This document shows, piece after piece, positions 5,331 to 5,786 of a DNA stretch of 5,786 nt. Made by a program: the position numbers and the translations under genes. How positions within the stretch are numbered: the first letter of the stretch is position 1; every line of letters starts with the position of its first letter. The stretch is from NCBI GenBank assembly GCA_023412175.1, contig JAEYOB010000107.1, positions 1 to 5,786 of the forward strand, in the 5' to 3' direction. The notes under the pieces are model-generated. The model worked only from the letters and a program-made list of their open reading frames with translations. It was not told the DNA's origin and did not search any database. Origin of the DNA: Pseudomonadota bacterium. Its GTDB lineage: Bacteria > Pseudomonadota > Alphaproteobacteria > Azospirillales > Azospirillaceae.

Positions 5331-5786
5331 TCATTCGGGAAGCAGCTTCCACACGTTGGTTTCGCGCGCCGTGCGGTCCTCAAGCTCCAGCGAGGTCGGG
5401 ACGGTGTACTTGCCGACACGCTCGATCCCGGAGGTCGGGACATAGGCGCGGCCGGGATCGCCCAGCAGCACCAGCGTTCCGGTCGAGGCGATGGTGCGCA
5501 GCCACGCGGTGACCCGCTCGGCCATGGGCCGCTCGTAGCAGACGTCGCCCGCCAGCACGATGTCGATGCCCGGCAGGTCGCGGCCGACCAGATCGGCGCT
5601 GACCGCCTTCACGACGACCCCGTTCAGTTCGGCGTTCAGGCCGATGGCGGCGAGCGCGAACGGGTCGATCTCGCAGGACTGCACGCTGGCCGCTCCCGCC
5701 AGGGCGCAGGCGATACCGACCAGCCCGGTGCCGGCGGCGAAGTCGAGCACGCGCTTGCCCCGCACAAGATCCGGATTGTCGAGCGC
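5331..5786 (-). CDS. SAM-dependent class I methyltransferase (COG3897/ETFB-methyltransferase-like), 5'-truncated by window edge
   Basis: The C-terminal 151 residues of a Rossmann-fold methyltransferase are present, and the frame runs off the right edge. Going inward from the edge, LDNPDLVRGKRVLDFAAGTG holds SAM-binding motif I. SCEIDPFALAAIGLNAELNG follows with the acidic Glu that usually binds the SAM ribose. VLAGDVCYERPMAERV is the motif II/catalytic region, with the GDxxYE pattern typical of this subfamily. The family includes human METTL20 and a bacterial homologue reported to methylate lysines of electron transfer flavoprotein beta, so a protein-lysine substrate is plausible. Substrate assignment is inference. 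A GTG at 5765 lies in this frame but is internal, because the residues before it continue the family consensus (LDNPDLVRGKRVLDF). It precedes the terB-like gene by 73 bases on the same strand. Confidence 0.85.
   Translation of the reverse strand, partial: ALDNPDLVRGKRVLDFAAGTGLVGIACALAGAASVQSCEIDPFALAAIGLNAELNGVVVKAVSADLVGRDLPGIDIVLAGDVCYERPMAERVTAWLRTIASTGTLVLLGDPGRAYVPTSGIERVGKYTVPTSLELEDRTARETNVWKLLPE

Noticed and set aside
5331..5765. Methyltransferase starting at the GTG at 5765
   Set aside because: The frame continues to the right edge with family-typical residues (LDNPDLVRGKRVLDF), so the GTG is an internal valine and the gene is cut by the window.

Overview
The window is very GC-rich DNA, densely coded on both strands. 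Its gene content (phasin, UbiD, a LuxR-type response regulator, a TerB-like protein, a COG3897-type methyltransferase) points to an alphaproteobacterium, probably of the Azospirillum/Rhodospirillales kind. The taxonomic call is inferred from gene content and composition; no rRNA or other marker is present. I see no tRNA, rRNA, CRISPR array, insertion sequence or phage gene.

Layout from left to right. A phasin-family gene enters from the left edge (+, ends 404). It converges on ubiD (-, 445-1956), and the two are separated by a near-perfect palindromic terminator (414-444). Upstream of ubiD on the same strand lies a likely 54-codon single-span membrane protein (-, 2078-2242), and a candidate ubiD promoter lies between them (1991-2020). 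A 155-bp divergent region (2243-2397) then separates this from a two-gene signalling operon on the + strand: a four-span membrane histidine kinase (2398-3492) and its response regulator (3485-4087). The two genes overlap by 8 bp, and the regulator carries an autoinducer-LuxR-like DNA-binding domain. This operon converges on, and overlaps, an unannotated-looking cysteine-protease/transglutaminase-like gene (-, 4053-4712). Behind it on the - strand come a solitary terB-like gene (4778-5257) and a 5'-truncated SAM-dependent methyltransferase (5331 to the right edge).

How the genes may work together. The kinase and regulator almost certainly form one phosphorelay. Phasin (polyhydroxyalkanoate granules) and UbiD (ubiquinone) are ordinary metabolism. 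The most interesting part is around 2300-4770. An 11-bp element, GTTGACAGGTG, occurs upstream of the kinase and, in the same relative orientation, upstream of the transglutaminase-like gene. That gene sits tail-to-tail with the regulator and has an AT-rich, Shine-Dalgarno-less start. This suggests, without proving it, that the papain-fold-like protein belongs to the circuit of the adjacent two-component system. Its Cys51-His103-Asp114 candidate triad is the best lead for something undescribed.
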